DNA from: Actinomycetota bacterium
GTDB taxonomy: Bacteria; Actinomycetota; Thermoleophilia; RBG-16-64-13
Direction of reading: 5' to 3'
NCBI GenBank assembly: GCA_003157225.1
Contig: PMIZ01000128.1
Location: forward strand, 1-12,491
Length of the DNA: 12,491 nucleotides
The notes under the pieces are model-generated. The model saw nothing but the letters and a program-made list of their open reading frames with translations, did no database searches and was not told the origin of the DNA. Of the stretch, positions 12,070 through 12,491 are shown piece by piece. Position numbers and translations under genes: made by a program. The first letter of the stretch is position 1. The number at the start of each line of letters is the position of its first letter.

Positions 12070-12491
12070 ATGAGACGAGCGACCATGTCAAGACGGTGGA
12101 TCGCGGCGGCCATGGGGGTTGCCGCCATCACCGTGGTGCTGCTCACGGCCGCTTGTGGCGGAGGGACGCCGACGACCACACTGGCCTCCACCACAACGAC
12201 CCTCCCCGAGACGACGACCACCGCCGCGCCCACCACCACCAGCGCGCCCGACACAACCACCACCACCGAGGCGGCGACCACCACCACCGAAGCGCTATCC
12301 AGTGCCGAGACCAGGCTCGCCGACGGGACCATCAAGGGGATGGGCTTTGTCGACAAGGTGTGGGAGACGGGCGGCAAGCGCTACCTCAGCATCGACTACG
12401 CGGAGATGCTCACCGGCCAAGCCGCCATCGACGCCGCCAAGGCCGCGGGGGATCCTCCCCCCGAGGACGACTACTACATCCGCAATACGAA
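12070..12491 (+). CDS. Thr-rich linker lipoprotein, N-terminal part (runs off window)
   Basis: The first 140 codons of an envelope protein cut by the window end. It has an Arg-rich start, a hydrophobic stretch and the lipobox-like LTAAC with Cys at residue 29, so it is probably lipid-anchored outside the membrane. A long Thr/Pro/Ala linker follows (about residues 33-76, with runs of three to five Thr), which would hold the next part away from the membrane or in the cell wall. After it a folded domain begins (GMGFVDKVWETGGKRYLSIDYAEMLTGQ, given as two parts: GMGFVDKVWETGG and KRYLSIDYAEMLTG), including PPPEDDYYI. I recall similar sequences as an uncharacterised actinobacterial domain but know no function. 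The ATG at 12070 has GGGGGAGGG just upstream. Confidence 0.82.
   Translation, partial: MRRATMSRRWIAAAMGVAAITVVLLTAACGGGTPTTTLASTTTTLPETTTTAAPTTTSAPDTTTTTEAATTTTEALSSAETRLADGTIKGMGFVDKVWETGGKRYLSIDYAEMLTGQAAIDAAKAAGDPPPEDDYYIRNT

Noticed and set aside
12160..12300. ACC/ACG-rich repeats as a possible CRISPR or microsatellite locus
   Set aside because: They are in-frame Thr codons of a lipoprotein linker with mixed codon use; there is no spacer-repeat structure.
11871..12377. Val-rich minus-strand open frame opposite the lipoprotein
   Set aside because: The poly-Val runs are the reverse complement of the Thr codons of the plus-strand linker.

Overview
The window is visibly GC-rich and densely packed, with several start and stop codons overlapping by 1 to 4 bases. 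It has no phage, IS, CRISPR or RNA-gene signatures. The gene content points to an actinobacterial chromosome, probably from a lineage outside the well-studied Streptomyces/Mycobacterium genera. The main clues are a CtpE-like P-type ATPase, an Arc-type ribbon-helix-helix protein next to an M29 aminopeptidase, several GNAT acetyltransferases, and a lipoprotein with a long Thr-rich linker. The taxonomic assignment is inference from composition and gene families.

Layout: (1) 246-3369, plus strand: a likely operon of a secreted M1 metallopeptidase, an Nramp-type Mn2+/Fe2+ transporter and a UspA-type universal stress protein, with GTGA and TGATG overlaps. (2) 3374-4538, minus strand: a hotdog acyl-CoA thioesterase followed by a YhbS-like GNAT with a low-complexity insert. 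(3) 4656-5931, plus strand: a small ribbon-helix-helix regulator overlapping an M29 aminopeptidase, divergent from the thioesterase. (4) 5942-8892, minus strand: a phosphinothricin-acetyltransferase-type GNAT coupled by ATGA to a CtpE-like P-type cation ATPase. (5) 8986-10189: an acetyltransferase graveyard, with a broken plus-strand GNAT pseudogene, a minus-strand GNAT remnant and a related GNAT whose acetyl-CoA loop has lost both glycines. (6) 10268-11755, minus strand: a RhlE-like DEAD-box RNA helicase with a disordered insert of about 95 residues inside its first RecA domain. (7) 11756-12069: a 314-base divergent intergenic region with a palindrome, a 12-bp direct repeat and several hairpins. 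(8) 12070 to the window end, plus strand: the N-terminal part of a Thr-rich lipoprotein.

Functionally the window is housekeeping and accessory metabolism: cation transport with a stress protein, peptide breakdown by two unrelated metallopeptidases, acyl-CoA hydrolysis, small-molecule acetylation and RNA remodelling. I did not find a clear new multi-gene system. The most unusual points are the low-complexity inserts in two otherwise conserved enzymes, the decaying GNAT cluster, the PQGL variant in the ATPase, and the structured leader before the lipoprotein.
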